Part shown: piece by piece, positions 1 to 9,200 of the stretch
Numbering within the stretch: position 1 is the first letter of the stretch
How the letters are laid out: every line of letters starts with the position of its first letter
DNA from: Acidobacteriota bacterium
GTDB lineage: Bacteria > Acidobacteriota > Terriglobia > Bryobacterales > Bryobacteraceae
Length of the DNA: 50,987 bases
Assembly (NCBI GenBank): GCA_026394055.1
Contig: JAPKYZ010000022.1
Location: 1-50,987 of the forward strand
Direction: 5' to 3'
Translations under genes and position numbers: made by a program
The notes under the pieces: model-generated
The model's input: the letters and a program-made list of their open reading frames with translations, nothing else
What the model was told of the DNA's origin: nothing
Database searches by the model: none

Positions 1-69
1 GGGCCGCTTAGCCCCGAAACACTACACGCACGCTCCTTCCCGAGCTGCTAAATTGCCGGAAAAGCTGAT

Positions 70-118
70 CGCAAGGAGTAGTCGCTTCGGCCAAGCCCGT
101 TTTTCCGCAGCCTGCTAG
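70..118. repeat. Partial copy of dispersed TIR element
   Basis: The last 19 bases (tttttccgcagcctgctag) are identical to the right terminus of the complete element at 48455-48594. The preceding bases (gcaaggagtagtcg) align loosely with that element's internal gtgagggagtggtc. No matching left terminus is seen, so this is a diverged or truncated copy lying directly before the first gene. Confidence 0.55.
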
Positions 119-129
119 AAGGTATCGCT

Positions 130-735
130 ATGTTCCGCATTTCCGCCCCGTCAACTGAACAGATTCCGGAGTTGCTGGCCCGGCAGGAATCGGCTGACTT
201 CTCGTATCCGCTGCGGGGGTGCACCAAGGGACCAGCTCCGGCGGGGTACCGGCGTGATCACAACCGGGTCTTGCTGGGTGAAGGGCCGGAGGTGTTTGCG
301 GAGGCCTGCCGCCAGCTGAGCCGCTGGAGTATGTTCGATCTCGGTTTTGTCCGTCTGCTACATCCGGACGCTGTGCCGCAGGTGGGCCAGACGGTGGCGG
401 TCTGCGCGGCTCATTTGGGCTTCTACTCGTTGAATTTTTGCCGCATCGTCTACTTGATCGATGAAGACGGTCCCATTCAGCGATATGGGTTCGCCTACGG
501 CACGCTGGCGGACCATGCCGCGCGGGGGGAGGAGCGATTCCTGATTGCGTGGAACCGTGGCGACAACAGCGTCCACTATGACCTGCTGGCGTACTCGCGC
601 CCATTGCACTGGATGATGCGGCTGGGCTATCCGGTGGCTCGCTACCTTCAGCGGCGGTTCGCGCGGGAATCGCTGGCGGCGATGGCGGCGGCCTTGAAAG
701 GTGGCGGGCTGGGCCACGAGGCTTCGCTAAGCTAG
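130..735 (+). CDS. DUF1990 family protein
   Basis: A 201-residue cytosolic protein that I assign to the DUF1990 family; its biochemical role is unknown. Family-like features are the N-terminal YPLRGCTKG and YRRDHNRVLLGEG stretch, a middle VGQTVAVCA segment, and the later YGTLADHAARGEERFLIAW segment, which matches the 'typical of weakly characterised lipid- or polyketide-binding-like folds' pattern. No signal peptide or membrane segment is evident. It ends six bases before the recO start, so the two are probably co-transcribed. The ATG start follows the partial repeat directly and no strong ribosome binding site is visible. The family assignment rests on recalled sequence pattern only. Confidence 0.75.
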   Translation: MFRISAPSTEQIPELLARQESADFSYPLRGCTKGPAPAGYRRDHNRVLLGEGPEVFAEACRQLSRWSMFDLGFVRLLHPDAVPQVGQTVAVCAAHLGFYSLNFCRIVYLIDEDGPIQRYGFAYGTLADHAARGEERFLIAWNRGDNSVHYDLLAYSRPLHWMMRLGYPVARYLQRRFARESLAAMAAALKGGGLGHEASLS

Positions 736-741
736 CTACCA

Positions 742-1377
742 GTGCCCGCCGTATCGAGCGACAGTCTGATTCTGCGTACCTTCCCGGTGAAGGAGTCGGA
801 CCTGATTGTCAGCTTCCTGACGCGCGAATCCGGCAAGCTGCGCGGCTACGCCCGGGGCGTGCGCAAGCCCAAGTCCCGCTTCGGCGCCGGCCTGGAGCGC
901 ATGTCGCAGACGCGCCTTTACTATGTGGCGCGCGAGAATCGGGACCTGCTGAACATCACGTCCTGCGAACTGATCCAGTCGCAATTCTCGATGGCGGCTG
1001 ATTATGAGAAGGGCATCGCGCTCGACTTCATTTCGGAGATCAGTGACCTGCTGCTGCCGGCGCAGGAAGTGAACGAGCGGCACTTCCGGCTGCTGTTGGC
1101 CGTGCTGAATTATCTGCGCGGTGATGGGTCGCCGTGGTGTGCTGTGCTCTACGCCAGCTTGTGGTCGGTGCGCCTCGCGGGGTTGTTGGGGGAGCCGCTG
1201 GTGTGTGAGGACTCAATTGAGCTGGCGCGCGAGATGTTGGTGACGCCAATTGCGGATCTCGCGCCGCGGGCCTGGACCAAAGCCACCGCTCGGGATTTGC
1301 GGCGCTGGCTGTTGCGCGATATCGAAAGTCACACGGAGCGGCGGGTGCAGAGTGCGGCGATACTCGAGAGCTTATAA
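742..1377 (+). CDS. recO: DNA repair protein RecO
   Basis: RecO binds DNA and helps RecR load RecA at gaps in the RecF pathway. The 211-residue product has the typical N-terminal OB-fold start (SLILRTFPVKESDLIVSFLT), the GKLRGYARGVRKPKSRFG segment, and a helical second half with NERHFRLLLAVLNYL. The start is GTG, six bases after the preceding stop. The protein is shorter than the usual 240-250 residues. The region after LLGEPLVCED, where many RecO proteins carry a four-cysteine zinc-binding loop, keeps only one Cys and runs straight into the C-terminal helices. recO, glyQS and ppdK are often neighbours in bacteria, as they broadly are here, with accessory genes inserted between them. Confidence 0.92.
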   Translation: MPAVSSDSLILRTFPVKESDLIVSFLTRESGKLRGYARGVRKPKSRFGAGLERMSQTRLYYVARENRDLLNITSCELIQSQFSMAADYEKGIALDFISEISDLLLPAQEVNERHFRLLLAVLNYLRGDGSPWCAVLYASLWSVRLAGLLGEPLVCEDSIELAREMLVTPIADLAPRAWTKATARDLRRWLLRDIESHTERRVQSAAILESL

Positions 1378-1384
1378 TTGAGTC

Positions 1385-1591
1385 ATGCCCGCGAAGTTCA
1401 CACTGGAATATTGGATGGACGAAGGTTGGTTCGTGGGCCGACTGGTGGAAGTGGACGGGGTCTTCAGCCAAGCTGAGTCGCTTGAAGAGCTGGAAGACAA
1501 TATCCGCGAAGTCTACCGGCTGATGCAGGACACGCGAGGAGTTGAGATTCCTTTGCAATCGCACCGGAAGGAAATTCTCGTCGAAGCTTGA
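1385..1591 (+). CDS. HicB-like antitoxin
   Basis: A 68-residue protein resembling short HicB antitoxins, which neutralise the HicA mRNA interferase. The pattern is FTLEYWMDEGWFVGRLVEVDGVFSQAES followed by a helix (LEELEDNIREVYRLMQ), the usual partial RNase-H-like fold. No C-terminal DNA-binding domain is present. It overlaps the following HicA-like gene by four bases (TTGA). The antitoxin comes first, which is the reverse of the classical hicA-hicB order and of the two other pairs in this window. Identification is by pattern and by the linked toxin. Confidence 0.8.
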   Translation: MPAKFTLEYWMDEGWFVGRLVEVDGVFSQAESLEELEDNIREVYRLMQDTRGVEIPLQSHRKEILVEA

Positions 1592-1779
1592 AACGGCACG
1601 AATTGATCCGCCGCTTAGCTCGCGCCGGGTGCATTATCCTGCGGCACGGCCACAAGCACGACATTTTCATCAATCCCCGGACGTCCCAACAGGCTCCAGT
1701 GCCGCGCCATGTGGAGATTCGGAACACCCTGTGTGCCGCGATTGAGAAGCAGTTGGGCATAGCTGAGCCAAGGAAGTAG
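1588..1779 (+). CDS. HicA-like mRNA interferase toxin
   Basis: A 63-residue basic protein of the HicA family (dsRBD-like fold, ribosome-independent mRNA cleavage). It shows the family order KRHELIRRLARAGC, then a His-rich turn (RHGHKHDIFINP) containing the likely catalytic His, then QAPVPRHVEIRNTLCAAIEKQLGI. The start is TTG, overlapping the upstream HicB-like stop, which implies translational coupling. It is distant in sequence from the other two HicA genes in the window, so it is not a recent copy of them. Confidence 0.8.
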   Translation: MKRHELIRRLARAGCIILRHGHKHDIFINPRTSQQAPVPRHVEIRNTLCAAIEKQLGIAEPRK

Positions 1780-1817
1780 TGGCTGCTCGGCCCAGTTTGC
1801 CGCCCTATAATAAGGGA

Positions 1818-2054
1818 ATGCGGACCACGATCACGCTGGACGATGATGTCGCGGCGAAGTTGAAGGAAGAGATGGCGGTGAGTGGCCGGTCCTTCAAAGA
1901 GACGGTGAACCTGCATTTGCGGGCATCGTTGGTGGAGCCGCCAACAAAGGCGCGAAAGCCGTTCAAGGTGCGGGATATTGGCCTTCGTTTAGGTCTTGAC
2001 TTCACGAGTACCAGCCGCTTTCTGGAAGAGCTTGAGGGACCTCTGCATCGTTGA
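1818..2054 (+). CDS. DUF2191/RHH antitoxin-like protein (orphan)
   Basis: A 78-residue protein beginning MRTTITLDDDVAAKLKEEM, followed by SGRSFKETVNLHLRASL. This is the ribbon-helix-helix start of DUF2191/VapB-like antitoxins. I chose the ATG preceded by aaggg (1812-1816) rather than the longer upstream reading. The usual partner is a PIN-domain ribonuclease encoded immediately downstream. Here the 114 bases before glyQ contain no such gene, so it is an orphan antitoxin, a solo regulator or a remnant. The C-terminal part (FKVRDIGLRLG...) is typical of the linker that wraps the toxin. Confidence 0.75.
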   Translation: MRTTITLDDDVAAKLKEEMAVSGRSFKETVNLHLRASLVEPPTKARKPFKVRDIGLRLGLDFTSTSRFLEELEGPLHR

Positions 2055-2168
2055 TTGTTGCTGAGGGCCACTTGCTGCACGCACGATCGCGATTTCCAGC
2101 GCTCCCCAGCCAGGGCTCTCAAGTGCCCAAACTCCAATACCCGCTATCCTAAAAGCTAAACGCTTCGC

Positions 2169-3071
2169 ATGCCAACACCCGACCATTTGTACTACCAGGA
2201 CGTAGTCCTCACGTTGAAACGCTACTGGGCCGATCGCGGCTGCATCATCCAGGAGCCCTTTGATGCCGAAGTGGGCGCGGGCACCATGTGTCCGGAAACG
2301 TTTCTGCGCGTGTTGGGTGCCAAGCCTTACCGCGTGGCTTACGTGCAACCCAGCCGCCGGCCCGCCGATGGCCGCTACGGCGACAACCCGAACCGGCTCT
2401 ATAAGCACCAGCAGTTGCAGGTGATCCTGAAGCCGTCGCCGGCTGACGTGCTGGATCTCTATTTGGGGTCGCTGGAAGCCATCGGGATTGATCTCGACAA
2501 GCACGACATCAAGTTTGAGGAAGACAACTGGGAATCCCCGACGCTGGGCGCTTGGGGCGTGGGCTGGCAGGTGATGCTGGATGGCCTGGAGATTACGCAG
2601 TTCACCTACTTCCAGCAGTGCGGCGGCGTCGATCTGGACCTGATTCCGGCGGAGCTCACCTACGGCCTGGAGCGGCTGACGGCGTTCATCCAGAACAAGG
2701 ACAGCGTCTACGACATCGACTGGGCACCGGGCTTCCAGTATCGCGACGTGCGCTACAACGACGAACTGCAACTGTCGGTCTACAACTTTGAGATGGCCGA
2801 CGTGGCCACACTCTGGGAGTCCTTCCGGCTGCACGAGGCCGAAGCGCAGCGGTTGATCGAGGGCTTTAAGGCGCTCGAAATGCCATCGCGGCGCTATCCG
2901 CTGCTGGCGGCGCATGAGCAGGTGTTGAAGTGCTCGAACTGCTTTAACCTGCTGGATGCTCGCGGCGCGATCAGTGTGACGGAGCGCGTGGGCGTGATCC
3001 AACGGGTACGGAGGCTGGCGGTGGGTGTCGCGCAAGCCTGGGTGGTGCAACAGCAGGAGGTGGTGGCGTAA
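2169..3071 (+). CDS. glyQ: Glycyl-tRNA synthetase alpha subunit
   Basis: Catalytic subunit of the bacterial alpha2beta2 glycyl-tRNA synthetase, a class II enzyme that charges tRNA-Gly. The 300-residue length is normal. Hallmarks are the N-terminal [26 protein letters not shown] region, [30 protein letters not shown], the [25 protein letters not shown] core, and the C-terminal [18 protein letters not shown] tail. The stop overlaps the glyS ATG by one base (taatg), so the two subunits are translationally coupled. Confidence 0.97.
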   Translation: MPTPDHLYYQDVVLTLKRYWADRGCIIQEPFDAEVGAGTMCPETFLRVLGAKPYRVAYVQPSRRPADGRYGDNPNRLYKHQQLQVILKPSPADVLDLYLGSLEAIGIDLDKHDIKFEEDNWESPTLGAWGVGWQVMLDGLEITQFTYFQQCGGVDLDLIPAELTYGLERLTAFIQNKDSVYDIDWAPGFQYRDVRYNDELQLSVYNFEMADVATLWESFRLHEAEAQRLIEGFKALEMPSRRYPLLAAHEQVLKCSNCFNLLDARGAISVTERVGVIQRVRRLAVGVAQAWVVQQQEVVA

Positions 3072-5011
3072 TGGCGACCCATCAGCTGCTGCTCGAAGTT
3101 GGTGTGGAGGAAGTGCCGGACTGGATGCTGGTTCCGGCCATGGACCATTTGCGCGGTCAGGTGGCGGAGTTGCTGAAGCCGCTGGGCGGCGAGGTGACGC
3201 TGGCCGAAGCGACCACGCGACGACTGGCGATCATTGCCAGCGGTCTTGGTGAACGTGAGCAGGACCAGACGCAGATCGTGAAAGGCCCGCCGCTAGCCGC
3301 GCCCGCGCCGGCCGTAGAAGGTTTTGCCCGCAAGCAAGGCGTGACGGCGGCGGACTTGGGTCAGGAAAGCGGCTACTACCAGTTCACCAAGGTGACGCCC
3401 GGCCGCGCCGCAACGGAGATCTTGTCTGAAAAGCTGCCCGCGATCATTATGGGCATTCCGTGGCCCAAAACGATGCTGTGGCCCGGCAAAGGCGGTGCTC
3501 GCTTTATCCGGCCCATCCGCTGGCTGATGTGTTTGCTCGGCGACGCGGTGGTGCCTTTTGCGATCAACGGCGTTTCGACCGGCAGCCAGACCTTTGGCCA
3601 TCGCCAACTGGGCGCCCGTACGGCGGACCGCAAGCCGCAGGCGGTGCCGGTGACGATTGAGAACTATGAGGCGGTGCTGGAAGCCAACGGCGTCATCCTG
3701 CGGGCGGCCAAGCGTCGCGCGAAGCTGGTGGAGGAAGTGGGGCAGGACAACTCGCTGGTGGACCTGCACGTCTACCTGAATGAGTGGCCCGCCGCGTTCC
3801 GCGGCACCTTTGACCCGGCGTATCTCGACCTGCCGGAAGAAGTACTGGTTACCGTGATGCGGTATCACCAAAAATACTTCGCCGTGCATGGCGAAGATGG
3901 CAAGCTGAAGCCCGAATTCATTGCCGTCATGAATCGCAAGGATGATCCGGACGGGTTGATCCGCCATGGCAACGAACGCGTGCTGCGCGCCCGCTTCAAC
4001 GATGCCCGGTTCTTCTATGAAGTGGATCAGAAGCGGACCTTGGCGGATCGGGTCGAGGACCTGAAGGCTGTCACGTTCCACAAGGAGATCGGCAACTACT
4101 ACGAGAAGACGCTCCGCATCGTTGCGCTATGTGATGATGCCGCCTCCCAGCGCGCCGCCTTGCTCGCCAAGTCCGATCTGACCACGGAGATGGTGAAGGA
4201 GTTCACTGAACTCCAAGGCATGGTGGGCGGCCGTTACGCCGCGGTGCAAGGTGAATCGCCCGAAGTGTCGCAAGCCATCTATGAGCAGTACCGGCCTCTG
4301 TCAATGGATGATGCTATCCCGGCTTCGCGTGCCGGGCAGATGGTGGCCTTGGCCGACAAGATCGACACGCTGCGCGAGATGTTCCGCATTGGACAGATCC
4401 CGTCCGGCTCCAAGGACCCGTTCGCCTTGCGCCGCGCCGCCCAGGGCGTGATCCGCATCCTGGCTGAAGGCGAGCTGTCGTTCGGCCTCTCCCAATTGGC
4501 CGATGATGAAAAGCTGCGCGAGTTCTTGCTGGACCGCGTGCGCTACTACTTCCGCGACGTGAAGGGCTTTGCTTACGACGCCGTAAACGCTGTTCTCGCG
4601 GCGGGTGCGGATGACTTGAAGGATGTGGCGCTTCGTCTGGCCGCTATTCAGGCTGTGCGCCAGACGGCCGATTTTGAGCCGGTGGCAGCGGCCTTCAAGC
4701 GGATCAAGAACATTCTCTCGAAGGCCGAGTTTGCGCCTTCTCAAGCGATTGACCCGGCGCTGCTGGAAGCCGGCCCGGAGGCCGATCTCCATGCCGCGTT
4801 TGTGGCCGTCAAGGTGGCCTTGAGTGGCGACTACGGTGCTCAACTCACGGCCATCGCCTCATTGCGGCCGGTGGTGGACGCGTTCTTCAATGGCGTGATG
4901 GTGAACGTCGACAACGCAGCGGTACGACAAAATCGCCTGACGCTGCTGCACTCGATTCTGAGTGAGTTTTCGTCGGTGGCGGACTTCTCAGAGATCGTGA
5001 CGGCGAACTAA
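3071..5011 (+). CDS. glyS: Glycyl-tRNA synthetase beta subunit
   Basis: The tRNA-recognition subunit of the tetrameric enzyme. The product is 646 residues, a little shorter than the roughly 690 of E. coli. Recognisable segments are LLEVGVEEVPDWMLVPAM at the N-terminus, WPKTMLWPG..RFIRPIRWLMCLLG, the HD-like GNERVLRARFNDARFFYEVD region, KDPFALRRAAQGVIRIL, and the C-terminal anticodon-binding helix bundle with VDAFFNGVMVN. It directly follows glyQ with a one-base overlap. No convincing terminator hairpin follows it. Confidence 0.97.
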   Translation: MATHQLLLEVGVEEVPDWMLVPAMDHLRGQVAELLKPLGGEVTLAEATTRRLAIIASGLGEREQDQTQIVKGPPLAAPAPAVEGFARKQGVTAADLGQESGYYQFTKVTPGRAATEILSEKLPAIIMGIPWPKTMLWPGKGGARFIRPIRWLMCLLGDAVVPFAINGVSTGSQTFGHRQLGARTADRKPQAVPVTIENYEAVLEANGVILRAAKRRAKLVEEVGQDNSLVDLHVYLNEWPAAFRGTFDPAYLDLPEEVLVTVMRYHQKYFAVHGEDGKLKPEFIAVMNRKDDPDGLIRHGNERVLRARFNDARFFYEVDQKRTLADRVEDLKAVTFHKEIGNYYEKTLRIVALCDDAASQRAALLAKSDLTTEMVKEFTELQGMVGGRYAAVQGESPEVSQAIYEQYRPLSMDDAIPASRAGQMVALADKIDTLREMFRIGQIPSGSKDPFALRRAAQGVIRILAEGELSFGLSQLADDEKLREFLLDRVRYYFRDVKGFAYDAVNAVLAAGADDLKDVALRLAAIQAVRQTADFEPVAAAFKRIKNILSKAEFAPSQAIDPALLEAGPEADLHAAFVAVKVALSGDYGAQLTAIASLRPVVDAFFNGVMVNVDNAAVRQNRLTLLHSILSEFSSVADFSEIVTAN

Positions 5012-5051
5012 GGTTGCCTGGCGGTGCGGCGACTTCTGACGGAGAGCTCGA

Positions 5052-5237
5052 TCAATCGCAGGCGGGCCGTGGCCGTTCCGCAATCAGCCGGATAAAGTCA
5101 CGCACCTGGGTGATCGTTCGGAGGTTTTGATCGGCCGCCGTCTCGCGCCCCGGAAGCGATATCAGGCGGGCCCGCAGTTCGGAGAGCAGTGCCTCGTGCC
5201 GCTCAGTCAACCGGTCCAGCCGTTCGTCAATGCTCAT
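5052..5237 (-). CDS. Small hypothetical protein, helical
   Basis: A 61-residue protein starting MSIDERLDRLTERHEALLSE. Its heptad-like spacing of Leu, Glu and Arg predicts a short coiled coil. I do not recognise a family. Support comes from a strong Shine-Dalgarno sequence on the minus strand (ggaaaggaggg ending about four bases before the ATG). A longer in-frame reading upstream runs antisense through the cupin gene and is not needed. It is convergent with glyS and divergent from the cupin gene, with about 54 bases between the two starts. Confidence 0.6.
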   Translation of the reverse strand: MSIDERLDRLTERHEALLSELRARLISLPGRETAADQNLRTITQVRDFIRLIAERPRPACD

Positions 5238-5291
5238 GCGCCCTCCTTTCCCTATCCTACCAGCGGGCCAGTTCCGCACTATACTCATTCC

Positions 5292-5699
5292 ATGACCAAC
5301 CGGCGCGAGGCTATGCTCCTCCTTTCGGCGGCCGCGGCTGCGGCTCAAAACACTCCGGCACCCGCCGTCCGGGCCGTGGGCAAGCGTGATCTGCCCAAGC
5401 TCTCGACGGACAACTGGCGGTTCGAGATGGTGGAGATCACGGTGCCGCCCGGCGCCCAGTCGCCCGCACACTTCCACCCCAATCCCGGCTTCGTTGTGGG
5501 CTACGTACTCGAAGGCAGTTACCGTTTCGCCATTGATGATCAGCCCGCCCAAGTGCTCACCGCCGGACAGATGTTTTATGAGCCGCCGGGCGCCAAACAT
5601 AGCACCTCCGGCAACGGCAGCACCACCAAGCCGGCCCGCATTTTGGCGATGGTGTTCGGTGACAAGGGCCAGCCCATCTCGCGTCCGGCGAAAGCCTAG
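5292..5699 (+). CDS. Exported cupin-domain protein
   Basis: A 135-residue single-domain cupin. An N-terminal NRREAMLLLSAAAAAAQ stretch looks like a short, possibly Tat-type signal. The beta-barrel shows the first cupin motif (VPPGAQSPAHFHPNPG, with the HxH metal pair) and the second motif region (LTAGQMFYEPPGAKHST, supplying a further His). Small exported cupins of this kind are common in Acidobacteriota, and their substrates are usually unknown. The start was set at the ATG preceding the twin-Arg-like segment; upstream readings lack a signal. Confidence 0.75.
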   Translation: MTNRREAMLLLSAAAAAAQNTPAPAVRAVGKRDLPKLSTDNWRFEMVEITVPPGAQSPAHFHPNPGFVVGYVLEGSYRFAIDDQPAQVLTAGQMFYEPPGAKHSTSGNGSTTKPARILAMVFGDKGQPISRPAKA

Positions 5700-5778
5700 C
5701 ATTAGGCGCACTGGGCGGCCGTGCTACGGTCACTGAAGGCCTGAATCGGCCCGATGTCCCAAACTTCACGAGGATCTC

Positions 5779-6195
5779 ATGTCATCCATCACTAGCATTG
5801 CCGAAGCCTTCTTTGTCGCCTGTGAAACCGGTCAAGGTTGGGAGGCGTGCAGCGCCTACTGCACCCCCGACGCCACCTTCTCCGCCCAGGCCGAGCCGTT
5901 GCTCGAAGTCAAGACTCTGGCCGCTTACACCGAGTGGATGAAAGGCCTCACGCCCGTGCTGCCCGATGCCCGGTACGACCTGAAGTCCTTCGCCACGGAC
6001 GAGGCTCGGCAGAACGTGACTGCCTATGCGGTGTTCCATGCCACGCATACGGGCGAAGGCGGCCCCGTGCCGCCCACCGGCAAATCAACTAGCACGGACT
6101 ATGTCTACTCGATGCAGTTCGACGGCGACAAGATCGTCCACATGACCAAGATCTGGCACTCGGGCCTGGCGCTGAAGGAACTCGGCTGGGCTTAG
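5779..6195 (+). CDS. SnoaL-like / NTF2-fold protein
   Basis: A 138-residue cytosolic protein of the SnoaL-like or nuclear-transport-factor-2 superfamily. It has an N-terminal helix (IAEAFFVACETGQGWEAC), CTPDATFSAQAEPL, the central YTEWMKGLTPVLPDARYD segment, and C-terminal strands ending DGDKIVHMTKIWHS. Many such proteins are uncharacterised small-molecule binders or isomerase-like enzymes; no activity can be assigned. The preceding agg..at region (aggatctc before the ATG) serves as a ribosome binding site. It lies 59 bases before the NACHT gene on the same strand. Confidence 0.75.
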   Translation: MSSITSIAEAFFVACETGQGWEACSAYCTPDATFSAQAEPLLEVKTLAAYTEWMKGLTPVLPDARYDLKSFATDEARQNVTAYAVFHATHTGEGGPVPPTGKSTSTDYVYSMQFDGDKIVHMTKIWHSGLALKELGWA

Positions 6196-6254
6196 GCACT
6201 TCAGGGCTCGGCTGATCCCACTTACTCGGCCCGCTTTGTACAATCAAAGCTCCC

Positions 6255-9200
6255 ATGCCGGATCCCGTGGTTTTCATCTCCTCCACCGAAGTGGACCTCA
6301 AGCTGCACCGCGCTGAGGCGGGGAGGGCCGCGCGAGACCACAAGTTCGGACTGCGGATGATGGAGCGTGAGTCGACGGGCGAGCGTTCGCTTGACGGCTG
6401 TTATGCGTTGGTGGATCAGGCCGATGTGGTGGTCGTGCTGGTGGCATACCGGTACGGCTGGGTGCCCGAGGATGGCCGCAATCCAGACCTGCGCAGTATC
6501 ACTTGGCTTGAATGCCAGCGCGCATGGGGTGCCGGCAAGAAGGTGCTGGGCTTCCTGGTGGATGAGAGCTACGACTGGCCGGGCGTCACGGAAGGCACCC
6601 GCCTGGACAAGGAACGCGCCAAACCCGGTATCCGGGAGCAGGTGGAACGCAACGAGCGGCTCCTGACTGATTTTAAGGCCGAACTGAACCAGTTTTTCCG
6701 CGGTAAGTTCACCGACCCGGCCAGCGTCTACGAGATGGTGGGACCAGCGCTGGCCGATTGGAAGCTCCACCACTGGCATCCCACCGCCCCCTCATCGCCC
6801 AAACCACCCGCCACGCAGGACCCCACCCGTTACTTGAGCGCCCTCCGTACCCAATGCCAGGACATCAAGGCCATCGGGTTCCAGACCGGCCAGAAGGAGC
6901 TACCCAGCTTCCGCATCGATCATCTCTATACTCCCCTCACCACCGTCTGGATGGAGCCGGAGAGCGCGAAGCCGGGTGCGTCTCGATCACGCCAGCAGCG
7001 GAAAATCAAGGAAGAAGTCGCCGGGCTGGCGGCCCGCGTGGAGACGCCGCTCGAGAAGGCGCTCACCCAACACCGCATCGTCATTGTCGGTGAGCCGGGC
7101 GCGGGCAAAACTACTTTCCTGCGCCGTATCGCCTTTGCCGCCGCGGAAACCTTGCTGGGCGACAACCCGGAGGCGGCCCGCGAGATGAGCCTGCCGGATC
7201 CGCCACCACTGCCCGTGCTGATTGGCGTGGGCGAACTATGGGACTTTGTCGCGAAGCGGCGCGGCGCCGGGACGCGTTACCCGGTCAAGCCGGATTCGCC
7301 GGAATGGCTGCTGTGCTTTCTGGAAGAGACCTCCCGTGAGCGCGGCTGGCAACTGGACCGGCACTTTTTTGAGACCCGCTTTGAACAGAAAAACGGAGCG
7401 TTGCTGCTGGTAGATGGTCTCGATGAAGCCCCGGGCAGGGAGGCTCGCACCTATATGGTCGAGATGATGCGTCAGGCCTCCCAGGAACGGTTCCCGCACT
7501 GCCGTGTAGCGGTCACCAGCCGTCCGGCCGCTTACGGCGGGGAAGTGGCCATTGATGGCTTTGCCAAGGCGGAAATTGCGCCCCTCAGTCCGGAAGCCAT
7601 TGCGGTGTTCCTCGACAAGTGGTGCGGCCTCTATCACGCGGCCGATCCCGAAGCCGCCCGCCGGGACCGGGAGGCGCTGACGGAAGCGGTCCAATCCCGC
7701 ATCGAGATCCGCCAGATGGCCGTCAATCCGGTGATGCTGACGGCGCTGGCCGTGGTGCAGGCCAATGAGGCGCGCCTGCAGGACCAACGCGCCAAGCTCT
7801 ATGAGGCCATCCTGCGCTGGCTGGCGGGCCAACGCGCCAAGAAGCTGAAATACGATGAACAGCGCCAAACGGGTGACCCACTGACGGAAACCCAGTTTCT
7901 CGACTGCATGCGCGCCCTGGCCTTCGCCATGCACACCGCCACCGGTGAAAAGCGCGCTGAACTGGAACCCGATGAAGCCGCGCGGCTGCTGGCGCCCCGT
8001 TTCCGCGCCCTGCCGGAGGATCAGCGGTACACGGCCGCAGTCGAATTTCTCGAACGGGAAGAGATCGTCAGCGGCGTCCTCATCCGGCGCGGTGCACGGC
8101 TCCGCTTCTGGCACCAGACGTTCCAGGAGTATTTGGCGGCCACGGTCGTGGCGGTGCTGGAACCCGCGGAACGGAACCTCCTATTGTTCGGCTCCATGGG
8201 CAATGTGGGCAAGCTCCACCAGCCTGGTTGGCGCGAAACCGTTCTGCTGCTGGGTGGCGTCCTCCACGGCTTGCGGCAGGAGAATCTGGACCGCCTCTTT
8301 GAAGAGATTCTGAACCGGCTGGCACCTTCCCCTACCTTGGCCGCACGCGCCCAATGCGTCGGCCTGATGGGGGCGATGCTCCGCGATCTGAAGGCTGCGA
8401 AGTACACGCTTGCCGATGCCCGTTACCAGCAGCATCTGGACTCGGTTCTGGGCGACTCCGGCATCTTCAGCCTGGCTGGGCAGTCCGTCCCGTTCGCGGA
8501 CCGTCTGGAAGCGGCGGAGGCGTTGGGGCAAGCGGGGGACCCGCGCTTGGAGGGGGAGCACTGGATCGAGATCCCAGCCGGGAAGTTCTGGATGGGGGCG
8601 CAGAAGACAGACAAGAAATGGCGGAACTACGACCCGGAGGAGTATGGGGGTGAGGGTCCGGTGCGGGAGGTGGAGTTGAGTGGGTACCGGATGGCGAAGT
8701 ATCCGGTGACGGTGTGGGAGTACGGGAAGTTTATGGAGGCGGAAGGGTACCAGAAGCGGGAGTATTGGGCAGCGGGGGGCTGGGAGGCGGGCGCGGCGGC
8801 ACCCCAGTTTGCCGAGCCCGGGAGTTGGGAGGAGCAACAGCAGCACCCGAACCGTCCGGTGGTGGAAGTGAGCTGGTATGAGGCGATAGCGTACTGCGCG
8901 TGGAAAGGGTGCCGGTTGCCGAGTGAGGCGGAATGGGAGCGGGCGGCGCGGGGTACGAACGGCAGGCGATATCCATGGGGCGAGGCGACGCCGGACGCGA
9001 GGTTGGCGAACTACTCTGGTGGCCCGGAGCATCCGACGCCGGTGGGGCTGTATCCGATGGGAGAGAGCGCGGAAGGGCTCAGCGACCTGGCGGGGAATGT
9101 GTATGAGTGGTGCTCGGACTGGTTTGGTAAGTACGATCCGCGAGTCACGATGAACCCCACCGGGCCAGCTTCAGGCGAAAGCAGAGTCGCGCGCGGTGGT

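Noticed and set aside
1989..3050. Minus-strand open frame of 353 codons over glyQ
   Set aside because: Shadow of glyQ on the opposite strand with biased composition and no ribosome binding site.
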